Assembly: GCF_003990335.1 (NCBI RefSeq)
Contig: NZ_CP034683.1
Span: 882,501-946,500 of the forward strand
DNA from: Rheinheimera mangrovi
Lineage (GTDB): Bacteria; Pseudomonadota; Gammaproteobacteria; Enterobacterales; Alteromonadaceae
Direction: 5' to 3'
DNA length: 64,000 nucleotides
Part shown: in pieces, positions 27,861-37,489 of the stretch
How positions within the stretch are numbered: position 1 is the first letter of the stretch
How the letters are laid out: the number at the start of each line of letters is the position of its first letter
Program-made: the position numbers and the translations under genes
The notes under the pieces: generated by a model
Seen by the model: the letters and a program-made list of their open reading frames with translations, nothing else
Told to the model about the DNA's origin: nothing
Database searches by the model: none

Positions 27861-29489
27861 TTAGCCCAAGTTCAACTGCTTAAATTTTGCGATAAGTGCC
27901 TCTGTGGACGCATCAAAGTTATTGTTTTGTTGATCAGATAACACCTGATAAATAGGAGTCGACAGCTGTTTACCCAGCTCAACGCCCCATTGATCAAAAG
28001 AGTTGATATTCCACAGTACACCCTGACAAAACACCTTCTGCTCATAAAGAGCAATTAAGGCGCCTAAGTAATAAGGTGATAGTTCTGGCAGTAATAAGGT
28101 ATTGCTTGGTTTATTACCAGGCGACACTTTATGTGGTGCCAAAGCAATAGCTTCAGCTTCTGATGCGCCACTTGCCAATACTTCAGCTTTGGCTTCGTCA
28201 AAAGTTTTACCTTGCATCAAGGCCTGAGTTTGGGCAAAACAGTGCGCAGCTAATCTGTGGTGGTGATCTTTGAGCTCGTGACTGACTTTGGCCGGCAGAA
28301 TAAAGTCTGACGGCACAGCCAATGCGCTTTGATGCAATAACTGATGGTACGCATGCTGACCGTTGGTGCCCGCATCGCCCCAAATCACCGGAGCTGTAGC
28401 ATCTGTTAATGGCTTGCCATCAAGATCCACTCCTTTACCATTACTTTCCATATCCAGTTGCTGCACGTAAGAGGGCAGGAAACGTAAATAATGGCTGTAT
28501 GGCAATAAAGCCTGCGCCTGACAACCTTTAGCATTGATATACCAAACACCAAGCAAAGCCAAAATCACCGGCATATTTTGCTCTAGTGGCGCATGGATAA
28601 AATGCTGGTCCATATCACGGGCGCCTTTGAGCAGTTGTTGAAATTGCTCCATGCCTAACTGCAATGCCACAGGAAAGCCGATGGCAGACCATAAGGAATA
28701 ACGACCACCGACCCAGTCCCACATCGGCAGAATATGCTCAGCCACTATGCCAAACTCTGCTGCAGCTTTGATATTGGACGAAGTAGCCCAGAAATGCCGG
28801 GCGATAGCGGCTTTGTCTGCACCTTTGTCTATGAACCACTGACGCACAGCCAATGCGTTTTGTTTGGTTTCTTCAGTACCAAAAGACTTCGATGCCACAA
28901 ACACCAGCGTAGTAGCCGGGTTTAAATCTCTGACTACATCAGACACTACAGCGCCGTCTATATTGCCGGCAAAATGAATACGCACCGGGCTTTTGTTAAA
29001 AGGGGCTAAAGCTTCACAGGCCATTTGTGGGCCTAATAAAGAGCCACCAATACCAATCCAAATCAGATCGGTAATGGCATCGCCCTGATAGCCTTTGTAG
29101 CTGCCTTGATGCAACTGGCCAATCAGCTCTGCCATTTGTGCATGGCAGGCCTGAATTTCTGGTTGTAAATCAACACCATCTAACACTAAAGGAGTTTTTG
29201 TATCGGCTCGTAACGCCATATGCCAGACGGCACGGTGTTCCGTGTTGTTAATTTTGTCGCCACTGAGCATCTGCTGAGTTTTGCTGTGGATCTGGCTTTG
29301 TTTGGCCAATTCCAACAGCTTTTGCCAGATGCCATCTGTGATCAGGTTTTTGGCAAAATCCAGATGAATACCACAGGCACTGACCTGAAATTTCTCAGCA
29401 CGCTTTGGATCTGCAGCAAACTGCTGACGCAAGGACAAAGGCTGTTGAGCCAACTGTTTTAACTCTGCCCAAATCGCAGACGACATCAT
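27861..29489 (-). CDS. pgi: glucose-6-phosphate isomerase
   Basis: 542 residues (two adjacent ATGs; the AGGAG sequence serves either). Signature segments are WIGIGGSLLGPQMA (sugar-phosphate binding), the catalytic Glu region QQLDMESNGKGV, WGDAGTNGQHAYHQ with the ring-opening His, and the C-terminal Lys region near FDQWGVELGKQL. It interconverts glucose-6-phosphate and fructose-6-phosphate. It lies 70 bp downstream of tal on the same strand, so a pentose-phosphate/glycolysis operon tal-pgi is plausible. Confidence 0.97.
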   Translation of the reverse strand: MMSSAIWAELKQLAQQPLSLRQQFAADPKRAEKFQVSACGIHLDFAKNLITDGIWQKLLELAKQSQIHSKTQQMLSGDKINNTEHRAVWHMALRADTKTPLVLDGVDLQPEIQACHAQMAELIGQLHQGSYKGYQGDAITDLIWIGIGGSLLGPQMACEALAPFNKSPVRIHFAGNIDGAVVSDVVRDLNPATTLVFVASKSFGTEETKQNALAVRQWFIDKGADKAAIARHFWATSSNIKAAAEFGIVAEHILPMWDWVGGRYSLWSAIGFPVALQLGMEQFQQLLKGARDMDQHFIHAPLEQNMPVILALLGVWYINAKGCQAQALLPYSHYLRFLPSYVQQLDMESNGKGVDLDGKPLTDATAPVIWGDAGTNGQHAYHQLLHQSALAVPSDFILPAKVSHELKDHHHRLAAHCFAQTQALMQGKTFDEAKAEVLASGASEAEAIALAPHKVSPGNKPSNTLLLPELSPYYLGALIALYEQKVFCQGVLWNINSFDQWGVELGKQLSTPIYQVLSDQQNNNFDASTEALIAKFKQLNLG

Positions 29490-29559
29490 ATAAACTCCTG
29501 TAGTGATCCGATGGTGATTAAAATTAACCCTGTATGTAGACCGTGAAACAAGCCTTTGC

Positions 29560-30516
29560 TTAGGCCTGTAATTGGGCCTGAATTAAACTTTCCAGCTTAC
29601 GTTGGTCAACGGCAAATTTACGGATACCTTCCGATAGTTTTTCGGTGGCCATTGCGTCTTCATTCAGCGCCCAGCGGAATTCTGCTTCAGTTAAGGCCGC
29701 AGTTTCTTTGGCGGTAGCGCCTGTATCTTGCAGATGAACTGTTAAGCTGCCTTGCTGCTGGCTGAGTTCTTCCAGTAAGCCCGGGCTGATAGTTAAACGG
29801 TCACAGCCTGCTAAAGCTAATACTTCGCCGATATTACGGAAGCTTGCACCCATCACCACAGTTTTATGGCCATAGGTTTTAAAATAGCGATAAATTTCAC
29901 GCACTGAAACCACACCAGGATCGGTTTCTGCTGTGTAGTCTTGTTTGGTGTTGGCTTTGTACCAGTCCAGAATACGGCCAACAAAAGGAGAAATTAAGAA
30001 GATGCCTGCTTCAGCACAAGCACGGGCTTGCGCCATATGGAACAGCAGTGTCAGGTTACACTGAATACCTTGTTGCTCAAGATGGCGGGCAGCCTGAATA
30101 CCTTCCCAGGTAGAGGCTATTTTGATCAAAATGCGATCTTTGCTGATACCATTTTCTTCATATAAAGCAACCAGTTGCAGTGCTTTATTGATGCTGGCCT
30201 GAGTATCAAAAGATAAACGGGCATCCACTTCAGTCGACACACGGCCTGGTACTAACTTGCTGATCTGAGTGCCGATATCTACTGCAAACTTATCACTGGC
30301 TATGCTGACCTGGGTCGCCAGATCTGAGCTTTTGCTTTTGGCATAAGCCACAGCCTGAGCCAATAAAGGCTTAGAAAACTCCAGTTGACTGGCGTTTAGC
30401 AATAACGAAGGGTTTGTTGTAGCGTCTACAGGGCGGAATTGTTCAATTGCGCCTAAGTCACCACTGTCGACCACGACAGTAGTTACTGCTTTTAACTGTT
30501 CGAGTAAAGTGCTCAT
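29560..30516 (-). CDS. tal: transaldolase
   Basis: 318 residues, the TalB-type length. [10 protein letters not shown] near the N-terminus, the Schiff-base Lys in [13 protein letters not shown] (about residue 133) and [10 protein letters not shown] are all diagnostic. It moves dihydroxyacetone units between sedoheptulose-7-phosphate and glyceraldehyde-3-phosphate in the cytosol. It is transcribed toward pgi and is divergent from yaaA; the intervening 295 bp hold a 10-bp inverted repeat. Confidence 0.96.
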   Translation of the reverse strand: MSTLLEQLKAVTTVVVDSGDLGAIEQFRPVDATTNPSLLLNASQLEFSKPLLAQAVAYAKSKSSDLATQVSIASDKFAVDIGTQISKLVPGRVSTEVDARLSFDTQASINKALQLVALYEENGISKDRILIKIASTWEGIQAARHLEQQGIQCNLTLLFHMAQARACAEAGIFLISPFVGRILDWYKANTKQDYTAETDPGVVSVREIYRYFKTYGHKTVVMGASFRNIGEVLALAGCDRLTISPGLLEELSQQQGSLTVHLQDTGATAKETAALTEAEFRWALNEDAMATEKLSEGIRKFAVDQRKLESLIQAQLQA

Positions 30517-30667
30517 ATTGTTTTATTACCGTTTTTCTGATCACAAGTCAGTGATGTGGGGCTTAATACTAAATAAATGTAGGAAAATTACAACACAAAA
30601 ACAGGCTTTTGCGGCAAGTTTCCCTCATTCGGAATTCTGTTTATTTTACTGGTCGCAGCCTTATTTT

Positions 30668-30696
30668 ATAAGCTCTGCATACGGATCAGAGCTTAT
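30668..30696. repeat. 10-bp inverted repeat in the tal-yaaA divergent gap
   Basis: ATAAGCTCTG (30668-30677) and CAGAGCTTAT (30687-30696) are perfect inverted repeats with a 9-bp spacer. No T tract follows on either strand, so an operator is as likely as a hairpin. A 30-codon frame starting at 30699 just after it has no supporting evidence. A TATAGT box at 30773-30778 may serve yaaA. The rest of the gap (30517-30811) shows nothing more. Confidence 0.4.
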
Positions 30697-30811
30697 CATG
30701 AAAAAAAGTAAAAACCATGTCAAAGCCGCGTCCGTATTGAGTTTTGTAGTCGAGCTCTGCGCCAAATTTTGTTATAGTCGTTTTACTTAGCTGTACAGGA
30801 AAACAAAACCC

Positions 30812-31591
30812 ATGTTGATGGTGATATCACCCGCCAAAGATTTAGATTACCAAAGCCCGTTATCCGTCACTGCTTTTAGTCAGCCTGCTTTGCTGGATCA
30901 AAGCCTTGAGTTGATGCCCTATTGCCGCGATCTAACACCTGTTCAACTCTCAGGTTTAATGCATATCAGCGACAAACTGGCCGGTCTGAATGCAGCACGT
31001 TTTGCACAGTGGTCTACACCTTTTACGCCTGATAATGCCCGTCAAGCCGTCTTTGCTTTTAATGGGGATGTGTATCAGGGCTTGCAAGCGTCCAGCCTGA
31101 AACAAAAAGAGCTCGATTATGCCCAGCAGCACTTACGTATTTTAAGTGGCTTGTATGGAGTGTTGCGGCCTTTGGATCTGATGCAGCCTTATCGTCTGGA
31201 GATGGGCACTTCGTTAGAAAATGGCCGTGGTAAAAATTTATATCAGTTCTGGGGCGATCGCATCAGTACCGAACTGAATCAACAGCTGGATCAGTTAAAT
31301 TCACAGATGCTACTGAATTTGGCCTCGCAGGAATACTTTAAAGCTGTAGATAAAAAAGCCCTGAAAGCCAAAGTAGTGAATGTGGAATTTAAAGATTTCA
31401 AAAATGGTCAGTACAAAATCATCAGCTTTTTCGCCAAAAAAGCCCGTGGCTTGATGGCGCGTTACGTCATTGAACAGCAAATTGATCAGGTCGAAGGCTT
31501 AAAGCAATTTAATAGTGCTGGTTACCAGTTTAGCAGTGCCGAATCCAAAGCTGATAAACTGGTGTTTACACGGATGCAACAGCAAGACTAA
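30812..31591 (+). CDS. yaaA: peroxide stress protein YaaA
   Basis: 259 residues, full length for the UPF0246/YaaA family. Diagnostic segments are [13 protein letters not shown] at the start, [33 protein letters not shown] in the middle and [13 protein letters not shown] near the C-terminus. Known members limit intracellular free iron and protect against hydrogen peroxide damage and bind DNA. Monocistronic: a divergent promoter region precedes it; an ERIC-like repeat starts directly after its stop codon and a terminator lies beyond the repeat, so the repeat is probably transcribed as its 3' untranslated region. Confidence 0.95.
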   Translation: MLMVISPAKDLDYQSPLSVTAFSQPALLDQSLELMPYCRDLTPVQLSGLMHISDKLAGLNAARFAQWSTPFTPDNARQAVFAFNGDVYQGLQASSLKQKELDYAQQHLRILSGLYGVLRPLDLMQPYRLEMGTSLENGRGKNLYQFWGDRISTELNQQLDQLNSQMLLNLASQEYFKAVDKKALKAKVVNVEFKDFKNGQYKIISFFAKKARGLMARYVIEQQIDQVEGLKQFNSAGYQFSSAESKADKLVFTRMQQQD

Positions 31592-31714
31592 TATGCCCTT
31601 CGTACTTGAAGCTGCATCTTTGTTGAAAGCTATCTCGCCCCGGTCACATAGGTTTACTATGCTCCCGGGGTCTTACTCGCTTGTCGCCTCGCTGCAACTC
31701 CAATTACTTTGGAC
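31592..31714 (-). repeat. ERIC-like intergenic repeat, copy 1
   Basis: Read on the minus strand this matches the copies at 41756 and 46848 along nearly all its length (shared words include AGTAATTGGAGTT, GAGGCGAC, CCTATGTGA, GGGGCGAGA and GCAGCTTCAAGTACGA). The structure, an imperfect palindrome of about 120 bp with a GGGGCGAG core, resembles enterobacterial ERIC/IRU elements. Its AAGTACGAAGG end touches the yaaA stop codon. Confidence 0.85.
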
Positions 31715-31745
31715 ATCGATCTTGGTTGTATCGTTAAATAAGCGG

Positions 31746-31772
31746 AAAAGCTGCAGAAAACTGCGGCTTTTT
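31746..31772 (+). terminator. terminator downstream of yaaA and the repeat
   Basis: AAAAGCTGCAG (31746-31756) and CTGCGGCTTTT (31761-31771) pair with one wobble around AAAA, then T. Confidence 0.75.
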
Positions 31773-31834
31773 AGTGCGCTTTTTTAATTGGCTTTTGCTA
31801 AAATGCGCGGCTCTATTGATCCGAGTGTTGCCCT

Positions 31835-33133
31835 ATGAAATTCCCTGGTCGTCGTAAACTCAAACATTATTTTCCTGTGTCTCAGCCTAAGCTGACTTTA
31901 CCCAGCTACGAAGTGCGGCCCGAGCTGGACACTTATATAGTGGGGTTGGACCAAACCATAGTGGATGTCATCGCCAATGTCAGTGATGAATTTCTTGAAA
32001 AATACGGCATAGGCAAAGGCTTATCCAACTTAGTGGAACATGGCAAAGCTGACCTGATTTATCAGGAACTGGTGGGCTCCAACGCTATTTCTGATCACTT
32101 TGCCGGCGGCACCATAGGCAATACAGTACATAACTACTCTGTACTGGCTGATGATAAATCCGTGTTGTTGGGCGTGATGTCAGCCAATATTCAACTGGGT
32201 TCTCCTGCTTATCACTATTTATGCCATACCAGCAGTAAAGTGGATATGAATCACTTACAAGGCGTGCCAGGCGACATTGGCCGCGGTATTACCATGATCA
32301 CTCCGGATGGCGAACGTACTTTTGTGATAGACCCGGGTGATATGGACGAGTTAACTCCAGCTTATATCCCAACAGATATTATTGCCAAAGCCGCGGCTAT
32401 AGTGGTCAGTGCTTATCCGCTACGCGCCACTGATCAGCCGATACAGCAGGCGATGGTTAAAATGTTATCCGATGCTAAATCTGCAGATGTTCCTGTGGTG
32501 ATGAGCTTAGGCACAAAGCATTTAGTGGAAGAGCACAGAGAGCTAATTCAGCAAACTTTGGCGCAGTACGTTAATGTGCTCGCAATGAATGAGCTGGAAG
32601 CGGAAGCTTTAACTGGGTTTGCTGATCCATTACTGGCGGCAGAAGCGGCGCTGGATTATGTCGATATGGTGCTGCTAACTGCAGGCCCTGAAGGTTTGTA
32701 TTTGTGCGGTTACACCGATGAATCAGCTAAACGTGAAACCACCAATCCAATTAAATCCGGTGCTTTGGCGGATTACAACGAGTTTGAATTCAGCCGTCCT
32801 ATGCAGAAAAAAGACTGCCAGCAGCCGGTCAAAGTCTACTCGCATATCGATCCTTATTTGGGTGGACCTGAGCGGATTAAAAATACCAATGGCGCAGGTG
32901 ATGGCGCTTTAGCTGCTATTTTGCATGACATAGCGGCCAATCATTTCCACCGTCAAACTTTGCCTTTATCCAGTAAACACGAACAGCCTTATCTGGCTTA
33001 TTCGTCTTTTGCTCAGATCTGTAAATACGCCAACCGCGTCAGTTACGCTATATTGGTACAAAACGCGCCACGTTTATCTAAAGGCTTACCTGAAAAAGAA
33101 GACTCTCTGGAAGAAAGCTACTGGGACAGGTAA
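31835..33133 (+). CDS. gsk: inosine/guanosine kinase
   Basis: 432 residues, PfkB family. The N-terminus MKFPGRRKLKHYFPVS and the Gsk-specific YIVGLDQTIVDVIANV stretch distinguish it from sugar kinases. The anion hole/catalytic motif is NTNGAGDGALAA near residue 355. It phosphorylates guanosine and inosine in purine salvage, which fits the presence of a purine-base permease gene elsewhere in the window. An extended -10 (TGCTAAAAT, 31796-31804) lies 30 bp upstream, and a terminator follows. Confidence 0.95.
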   Translation: MKFPGRRKLKHYFPVSQPKLTLPSYEVRPELDTYIVGLDQTIVDVIANVSDEFLEKYGIGKGLSNLVEHGKADLIYQELVGSNAISDHFAGGTIGNTVHNYSVLADDKSVLLGVMSANIQLGSPAYHYLCHTSSKVDMNHLQGVPGDIGRGITMITPDGERTFVIDPGDMDELTPAYIPTDIIAKAAAIVVSAYPLRATDQPIQQAMVKMLSDAKSADVPVVMSLGTKHLVEEHRELIQQTLAQYVNVLAMNELEAEALTGFADPLLAAEAALDYVDMVLLTAGPEGLYLCGYTDESAKRETTNPIKSGALADYNEFEFSRPMQKKDCQQPVKVYSHIDPYLGGPERIKNTNGAGDGALAAILHDIAANHFHRQTLPLSSKHEQPYLAYSSFAQICKYANRVSYAILVQNAPRLSKGLPEKEDSLEESYWDR

Positions 33134-33154
33134 CACCTGGTTTTGAGTTTTATT

Positions 33155-33181
33155 AAAAAGGTCGGTTGTCCCGACCTTTTT
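33155..33181 (+). terminator. terminator of gsk
   Basis: AAAAAGGTCGG and CCGACCTTTTT pair around a short loop, ending in a T run. Confidence 0.9.
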
Positions 33182-33264
33182 GCTATTCTGGAAAAAAAAG
33201 CTTTACAGCCCAAAGACTTCACTTTTATGCTGGCTTTATAGGGCATGGAGTCGGGTGATCAGAA

Positions 33265-34131
33265 GTGGTAGGTTGGAAGCTTGTTTGTACGATCGCCGTA
33301 ATGTTTTGTTGTAGTCAGCAGTTGCAGGCTGAACCCCAGGATGTACATTTTCAAAGTAAAATGCCATCTAATTGGCTGACCAGAACCTCTGTAACCACCG
33401 AAAGTCTTGAGTTGAAACTAATGCGGCTGATTTTGGCGCAAAGCTCAGAACTCAGCCCACATTTTCATCAGGTGAATTTCACTAAAGCCAGCGAGCTCAC
33501 CCGCACTCAAGCGGACAGCTGCATGGCCAGCATCTTAAAGAATCCGCAACGAGAGGCTGAATTTATTTTCAGCCGACCGCTTTCGGCTATTGAAGGTTTA
33601 AAACTCTATTTACCCGAAGATAGTAAGCTGCATACCAAATTGCAGTCCAAGCTAAAGCAATGGGGTGGTCAAGTCCGATTACGTGAGTTATTGCTGACTG
33701 AAGCTGACTTTGTAGTAGGGCTGGATCTGGAACGTTCCTATGGTACAGAACTGGATCTATTGCTGAAAGAAAAAGTGCTCAGACACAATTTGTATTTTAA
33801 ACAAAGCGGTGCGCAGATTGCGCAGCTTTGGCCTATGTTGCAGCAACATCGCGTCTCAGCCATACTGGAATACCCTTTTATGCTGGCCACTACGGATGCG
33901 ACTTTACTGCAAGGATACAGCGTCGCCGAAGCTGAACCTTTGCAGCTGGCTTATTTTGCCTGTAATAAAAGTGATAGGGGGCAGGCGATTATCGATAAAC
34001 TCAATCAAAGCATAGAAGCCTTGGCCGGTACTCAGGTTTATCTGGATTTGCATTTAGAGGCTGTGCCTGCAGAGCGGCAGCGGGAATTTATACAGAATTA
34101 TAATAAGTTGATGCTGGGTAAGATAAATTAA
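33265..34131 (+). CDS. periplasmic substrate-binding-like protein, TIGR02285-like
   Basis: 288 residues from GTG 33265, which gives a signal peptide (WKLVCTIAVMFCCSQQLQA, cut before EP). The body looks like a type II periplasmic solute-binding fold: an IFSRPLSAIEGLKLYL segment, a VVGLDLERSYG segment and ILEYPFMLATTD, ending in a helical YLDLHLEAVPAERQREFIQNY. This resembles TIGR02285-type proteins of unknown role, related to amino-acid-binding ABC components but without transporter genes nearby. Only general similarity is claimed; the ligand is unknown. It converges with srmB across a strong hairpin. Confidence 0.6.
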   Translation: MVGWKLVCTIAVMFCCSQQLQAEPQDVHFQSKMPSNWLTRTSVTTESLELKLMRLILAQSSELSPHFHQVNFTKASELTRTQADSCMASILKNPQREAEFIFSRPLSAIEGLKLYLPEDSKLHTKLQSKLKQWGGQVRLRELLLTEADFVVGLDLERSYGTELDLLLKEKVLRHNLYFKQSGAQIAQLWPMLQQHRVSAILEYPFMLATTDATLLQGYSVAEAEPLQLAYFACNKSDRGQAIIDKLNQSIEALAGTQVYLDLHLEAVPAERQREFIQNYNKLMLGKIN

Positions 34132-34145
34132 GCTGGCACTACCCA

Positions 34146-34188
34146 ACCTAACATAGTTTGCTTTGTGATACAGCAAACGATGTTAGGT
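34146..34188. terminator. long hairpin between convergent genes
   Basis: ACCTAACAT (34146-34154) and ATGTTAGGT (34180-34188), then GTTTGC (34156-34161) and GCAAAC (34173-34178), pair around an 11-nt loop with a single internal mismatch. Neither side has a T tract, so bidirectional termination is likely but not certain. Confidence 0.55.
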
Positions 34189-34200
34189 CAGGATGAAGAA

Positions 34201-35460
34201 CTAACCCTTGGCCTTGGCAGCTTTTTTCAGCGCTTTTTTCTTGGCTGCTGTTTTAGGTTTTTTCTGTTTAGTCGGTGCTTTGGCTTCTTTGTGTTTAGGG
34301 CGTAAGCCTTCAATAAAGCGGCGTTTTAACGGCTGCTCTGTGTAACGCTCTACTTTACCTACCACAGCAATATCGTGAGCTTCTACTAACGAAATGGCAG
34401 TGCCTTTTTTACCAGCGCGGCCGGTGCGACCAATACGGTGTACGTAGACATCTGCAGTACGTGGCATATCGTAGTTAATCACATGAGTAATATCGTCAAT
34501 ATCCAGACCTCGAGCCGCTACATCTGTGGCTACCAGAATACGCACCTGACCATTACTGAAACGCTGTAATGCCAGTTGGCGTTTGTCCTGCGGCATTTCT
34601 CCCTGTAACCAGCAAGATTTTAAACCTTCAGCTTCGAGCTGGCCTGTTAAGGTGGCTAAACGCTCACGGGTTTTCACAAAGACTATGACTTTGCTGACAT
34701 CCTCCTGCTTCAGAATATGCACCAGCAAAGCCAATTTATGTGCTGCATCGTCCGCTGCGTGCATCCACTGCATAATTTTGGCTTTTTCGCGACGTGGTGG
34801 TGCAGCCTCTAACAGCACTGGCTCACGCAAAGCCCGCTCGGAGAAACGTTTTACACCGTTACCATCCAAAGTTGCGGAAAATAGCATGGTCTGACGACGA
34901 CGTTTTGCTTCCAGGATAATGCGGTTCATTTCACCAACAAAACCCATATCCAGCATACGGTCGGCCTCGTCGAGGATCAGTACTTCCACTTCGTCAGCAT
35001 GGAAACTTTCGTTATCCAGATATTCAATTAAACGACCTGGGGTTGCCACCAGAATGTCATTGTTTTTTTCTAAAGTTTCTTTGTGACTGCCGTAGTTGAT
35101 ACCACCTGTGATCACACCAGCATGCAGGTCGGTCAGCATAATCAGCTGTTGTACCTGTTCAAAAATCTGATAGGCCAGTTCACGGGTAGGCGTCATGATG
35201 AGAACTCGGGCAAAACCCGGATCACGGCGCGGAAAATCCAGCAGGTACTGAATAGCCGGCAATAAAAACGCCAGAGTTTTGCCTGTGCCTGTGGGGGCAC
35301 TGGCCAGTATGTCGCGGCCTTCCAAAGCCACAGGAATAGCCAGTTTCTGAATGCTGGTCGCTTCTTTAAAACCCGCTTTACTCAGGGTTTTCTCTAAGCT
35401 GTCATCCAGTTGAAACTCAGCAAAGGTCATTTTTTCCTGTGCAGTGTTAATTTCGCTCAC
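34201..35460 (-). CDS. srmB: DEAD-box RNA helicase SrmB
   Basis: 419 residues. Helicase motifs in order: Q motif FKEATSIQKLAIP, Walker A APTGTGKT, PTRELAYQ, ITGG, ATPGRL, DEADRMLDMGF, SATLDG, then ATDVAARGLDIDDITHVINYDMP and HRIGRTGRAG. The ISLVEAHDI stretch and the Lys-rich C-terminal tail match SrmB, which helps assemble the 50S ribosomal subunit. The divergent neighbour is trmN6, the same arrangement as srmB-yfiC in E. coli, which supports the symbol. Confidence 0.92.
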   Translation of the reverse strand: MSEINTAQEKMTFAEFQLDDSLEKTLSKAGFKEATSIQKLAIPVALEGRDILASAPTGTGKTLAFLLPAIQYLLDFPRRDPGFARVLIMTPTRELAYQIFEQVQQLIMLTDLHAGVITGGINYGSHKETLEKNNDILVATPGRLIEYLDNESFHADEVEVLILDEADRMLDMGFVGEMNRIILEAKRRRQTMLFSATLDGNGVKRFSERALREPVLLEAAPPRREKAKIMQWMHAADDAAHKLALLVHILKQEDVSKVIVFVKTRERLATLTGQLEAEGLKSCWLQGEMPQDKRQLALQRFSNGQVRILVATDVAARGLDIDDITHVINYDMPRTADVYVHRIGRTGRAGKKGTAISLVEAHDIAVVGKVERYTEQPLKRRFIEGLRPKHKEAKAPTKQKKPKTAAKKKALKKAAKAKG

Positions 35461-35566
35461 GCTGTTCTTACCTTCTGTTTAGATAGTCCGGAGATGCTGT
35501 CTGTCAGTGACAGAGCTTATAGCATCTTTTACACTGCCACTCTTTTGACCTTAGTAAGTAAGGACA

Positions 35567-36298
35567 GTGGTGAGCGGCTTTTGGTGTAAAGAATTTTTTG
35601 TTGGCCACGACCGCTGTGCGATGAAAGTCAGCACGGACGCCTTGCTGTTGGGCGCCTGGGCAACTTTACCCAAGGCTGGCACAGCACTGGATATAGGAGC
35701 TGGCAGTGGCATTTTGTCTCTGATGCTGGCGCAGCGACTGCAAAAATCTGGGCTTAACCCATTGGTTTATGCAATAGAACTGGACCAGGATGCGGCCTTA
35801 CAGGCGCAGGAAAATGTGACGGCCAGTCGCTGGGCGGCACAAATCCAAGTCATTCAGGCCGATATTCTAACCTATGCTGCGACGGATAACCAACCGGAGC
35901 ATGGATTTGAGCTGATTATCAGTAATCCACCCTATTTTCAGCAGAGTTTAGGCGCTTCAGATCCGAAGCGGCATCAAGCCCGCCATACCGACAGCTTATC
36001 TTTTATTGAGTTGGCAGTTGTTGCCAAAAAGCTTGCTACTGCTGGTGCACATTTTTGCCTAGTGCTGCCTGCTGATGCAGATTTTATCTCTGTGGCAGAA
36101 CAGGCTGGCTGGACTTTACAGCGCCGTTGTCTGGTCAAAACTGCTGCGCATAAGGCTGCCAAATTACAGTTATTGGACTTTAGTGCCAGTGCCGTAACCA
36201 GCCAGGTTGACCAGACAGAACTCTTGATACAGCAAAGCCTGGGCCAGTACAGTGATGACTATCGAACCCTTCTGGCCGATTTTTATTTAAGGTTTTAA
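35567..36298 (+). CDS. trmN6: tRNA1(Val) (adenine-37-N6)-methyltransferase
   Basis: 243 residues from GTG 35567 (a second GTG follows directly). FFVGHDRCAMKVSTDALLLGAW is shared with E. coli YfiC over its length; the SAM loop is DIGAGSGILSLMLAQR and the catalytic N6-adenine motif is ISNPPYF. It methylates A37 of tRNA-Val. A GGA-type ribosome-binding site precedes it. It is divergent from srmB, and the YcaQ-like gene begins immediately after its stop, so the two are co-transcribed. Confidence 0.93.
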   Translation: MVSGFWCKEFFVGHDRCAMKVSTDALLLGAWATLPKAGTALDIGAGSGILSLMLAQRLQKSGLNPLVYAIELDQDAALQAQENVTASRWAAQIQVIQADILTYAATDNQPEHGFELIISNPPYFQQSLGASDPKRHQARHTDSLSFIELAVVAKKLATAGAHFCLVLPADADFISVAEQAGWTLQRRCLVKTAAHKAAKLQLLDFSASAVTSQVDQTELLIQQSLGQYSDDYRTLLADFYLRF

Positions 36299-36301
36299 GT
36301 G

Positions 36302-37489
36302 ATGACTTTGTCCTGCCCCTTTAGCCCCAAAGAGTTACGCCAGTTGGTGTTACAGCATCAGGGTTTGCTGCAACCCGCCTCCGGCAAAGCAGCTGTGGCA
36401 GAGGTTCTGAAACAAATTAGTTATGTGCAGCTGGATTCTATTTATGTGGTGGAGCGGGCGCATCATCATGTACTTTTTAACAGAGTAAAAAACTACCAGC
36501 CAAAGCTGTTGGATAAAGCGCTGGAGCAAAAGCAAAGTTTTGAATACTGGTCGCATGCCGCTGCCTTTTTACCAGCGGAAGATTATCGTTTTAGTTTGCA
36601 GCGAAAGCTGTTACTGCAAAACGGCGACAACCACTGGTTTAACCCTGAACAGCAACTGATGAATGAAGTGCTGGCCCGGGTTGCTGCCGAAGGACCACTA
36701 AAGGCCAGTGACTTTGCCAGTGAAAATGGAAATGCGGGCAAGAAAAACGGTGCCTGGTGGGATTGGCAACCAGCCAAGCAGGCACTGGAACAGCTGTTTA
36801 TGCAAGGTAAGCTGATGGTAGCCAAAAGAGATAAATTCCAGAAGGTCTATGATCTGGCGGAACGGGTTTGGCCTGATCATCATCAACACCAGCCACCTAC
36901 GGATGCTGAGTTTGCTGATTATTTAATTGAGCGTTGCCTGCAAAGTCAGGCGGTGGCGACAGTACAGCAAATAGGTTATCTGCGTAAGAATATGCAGCTT
37001 GCGCTCAAGCTGCAGCTAAAACAACAACTGGAGCAGGGCAGGCTGCAAAGTTTTCTGCTGGATGGAAAGACGTATTACCACAAGCCCCAGTTAGTGCTTA
37101 CTGACAATACCCCAAAAAAAGTGCCCAACAAAGTCTGGCTGTTATCGCCTTTTGATAACTTAGTGATCCAGCGCGAAAGATTAAAGCAGCTGTTTAATTT
37201 TGATTACCAGATCGAAGTTTATGTGCCTGCTGCCAAACGTCAGATAGGCTATTACAGCCTGCCGATGTTATATAAAGACCAGTTTATAGGCCAAGTGGAT
37301 GTTAAAGCAGACAGAGCCAGCAAAACCTTATTGTTGCAGCACTTAGTGCTGGATGAGCAGGTAAAACTGACGGATGCATTAAAAGCGGCACTGACCAAAG
37401 CTGTGCTGGACTATGCCACTTTTAATGGCTGCGAGACCTGGCAACTGGTAAAAACCAGCGCCAGAACCCGTGACTGGTTTATGTATTAA
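36302..37489 (+). CDS. YcaQ-like DNA interstrand-crosslink glycosylase
   Basis: 395 residues from ATG 36302 (a GTG at 36299 is possible). Family landmarks: LKQISYVQLDSIYVVERAHHHVLFNRVKNY, with the catalytic QxD (QLD) motif; FEYWSHAAAFLP; GAWWDWQPAKQALEQLF; and the C-terminal LSPFDNLVIQRERLKQLF plus VYVPAAKRQIGYYSLPMLY. It is a winged-helix (HTH_42, DUF1006) protein; E. coli YcaQ unhooks DNA crosslinks. It ends 4 bases inside the convergent CE8-CE12 gene, which marks the border between conserved housekeeping genes and the pectin island. Confidence 0.88.
   Translation: MTLSCPFSPKELRQLVLQHQGLLQPASGKAAVAEVLKQISYVQLDSIYVVERAHHHVLFNRVKNYQPKLLDKALEQKQSFEYWSHAAAFLPAEDYRFSLQRKLLLQNGDNHWFNPEQQLMNEVLARVAAEGPLKASDFASENGNAGKKNGAWWDWQPAKQALEQLFMQGKLMVAKRDKFQKVYDLAERVWPDHHQHQPPTDAEFADYLIERCLQSQAVATVQQIGYLRKNMQLALKLQLKQQLEQGRLQSFLLDGKTYYHKPQLVLTDNTPKKVPNKVWLLSPFDNLVIQRERLKQLFNFDYQIEVYVPAAKRQIGYYSLPMLYKDQFIGQVDVKADRASKTLLLQHLVLDEQVKLTDALKAALTKAVLDYATFNGCETWQLVKTSARTRDWFMY

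Noticed and set aside
30509..30790. Plus-strand open frame in the tal-yaaA gap
   Set aside because: Begins inside the tal start, runs through the inverted repeat and shows no family pattern; only its last 30 codons have an ATG with A-rich context.
31515..31787. Open frame spanning the end of yaaA and the first repeat
   Set aside because: Produced by the ERIC-like element; no coding signs.
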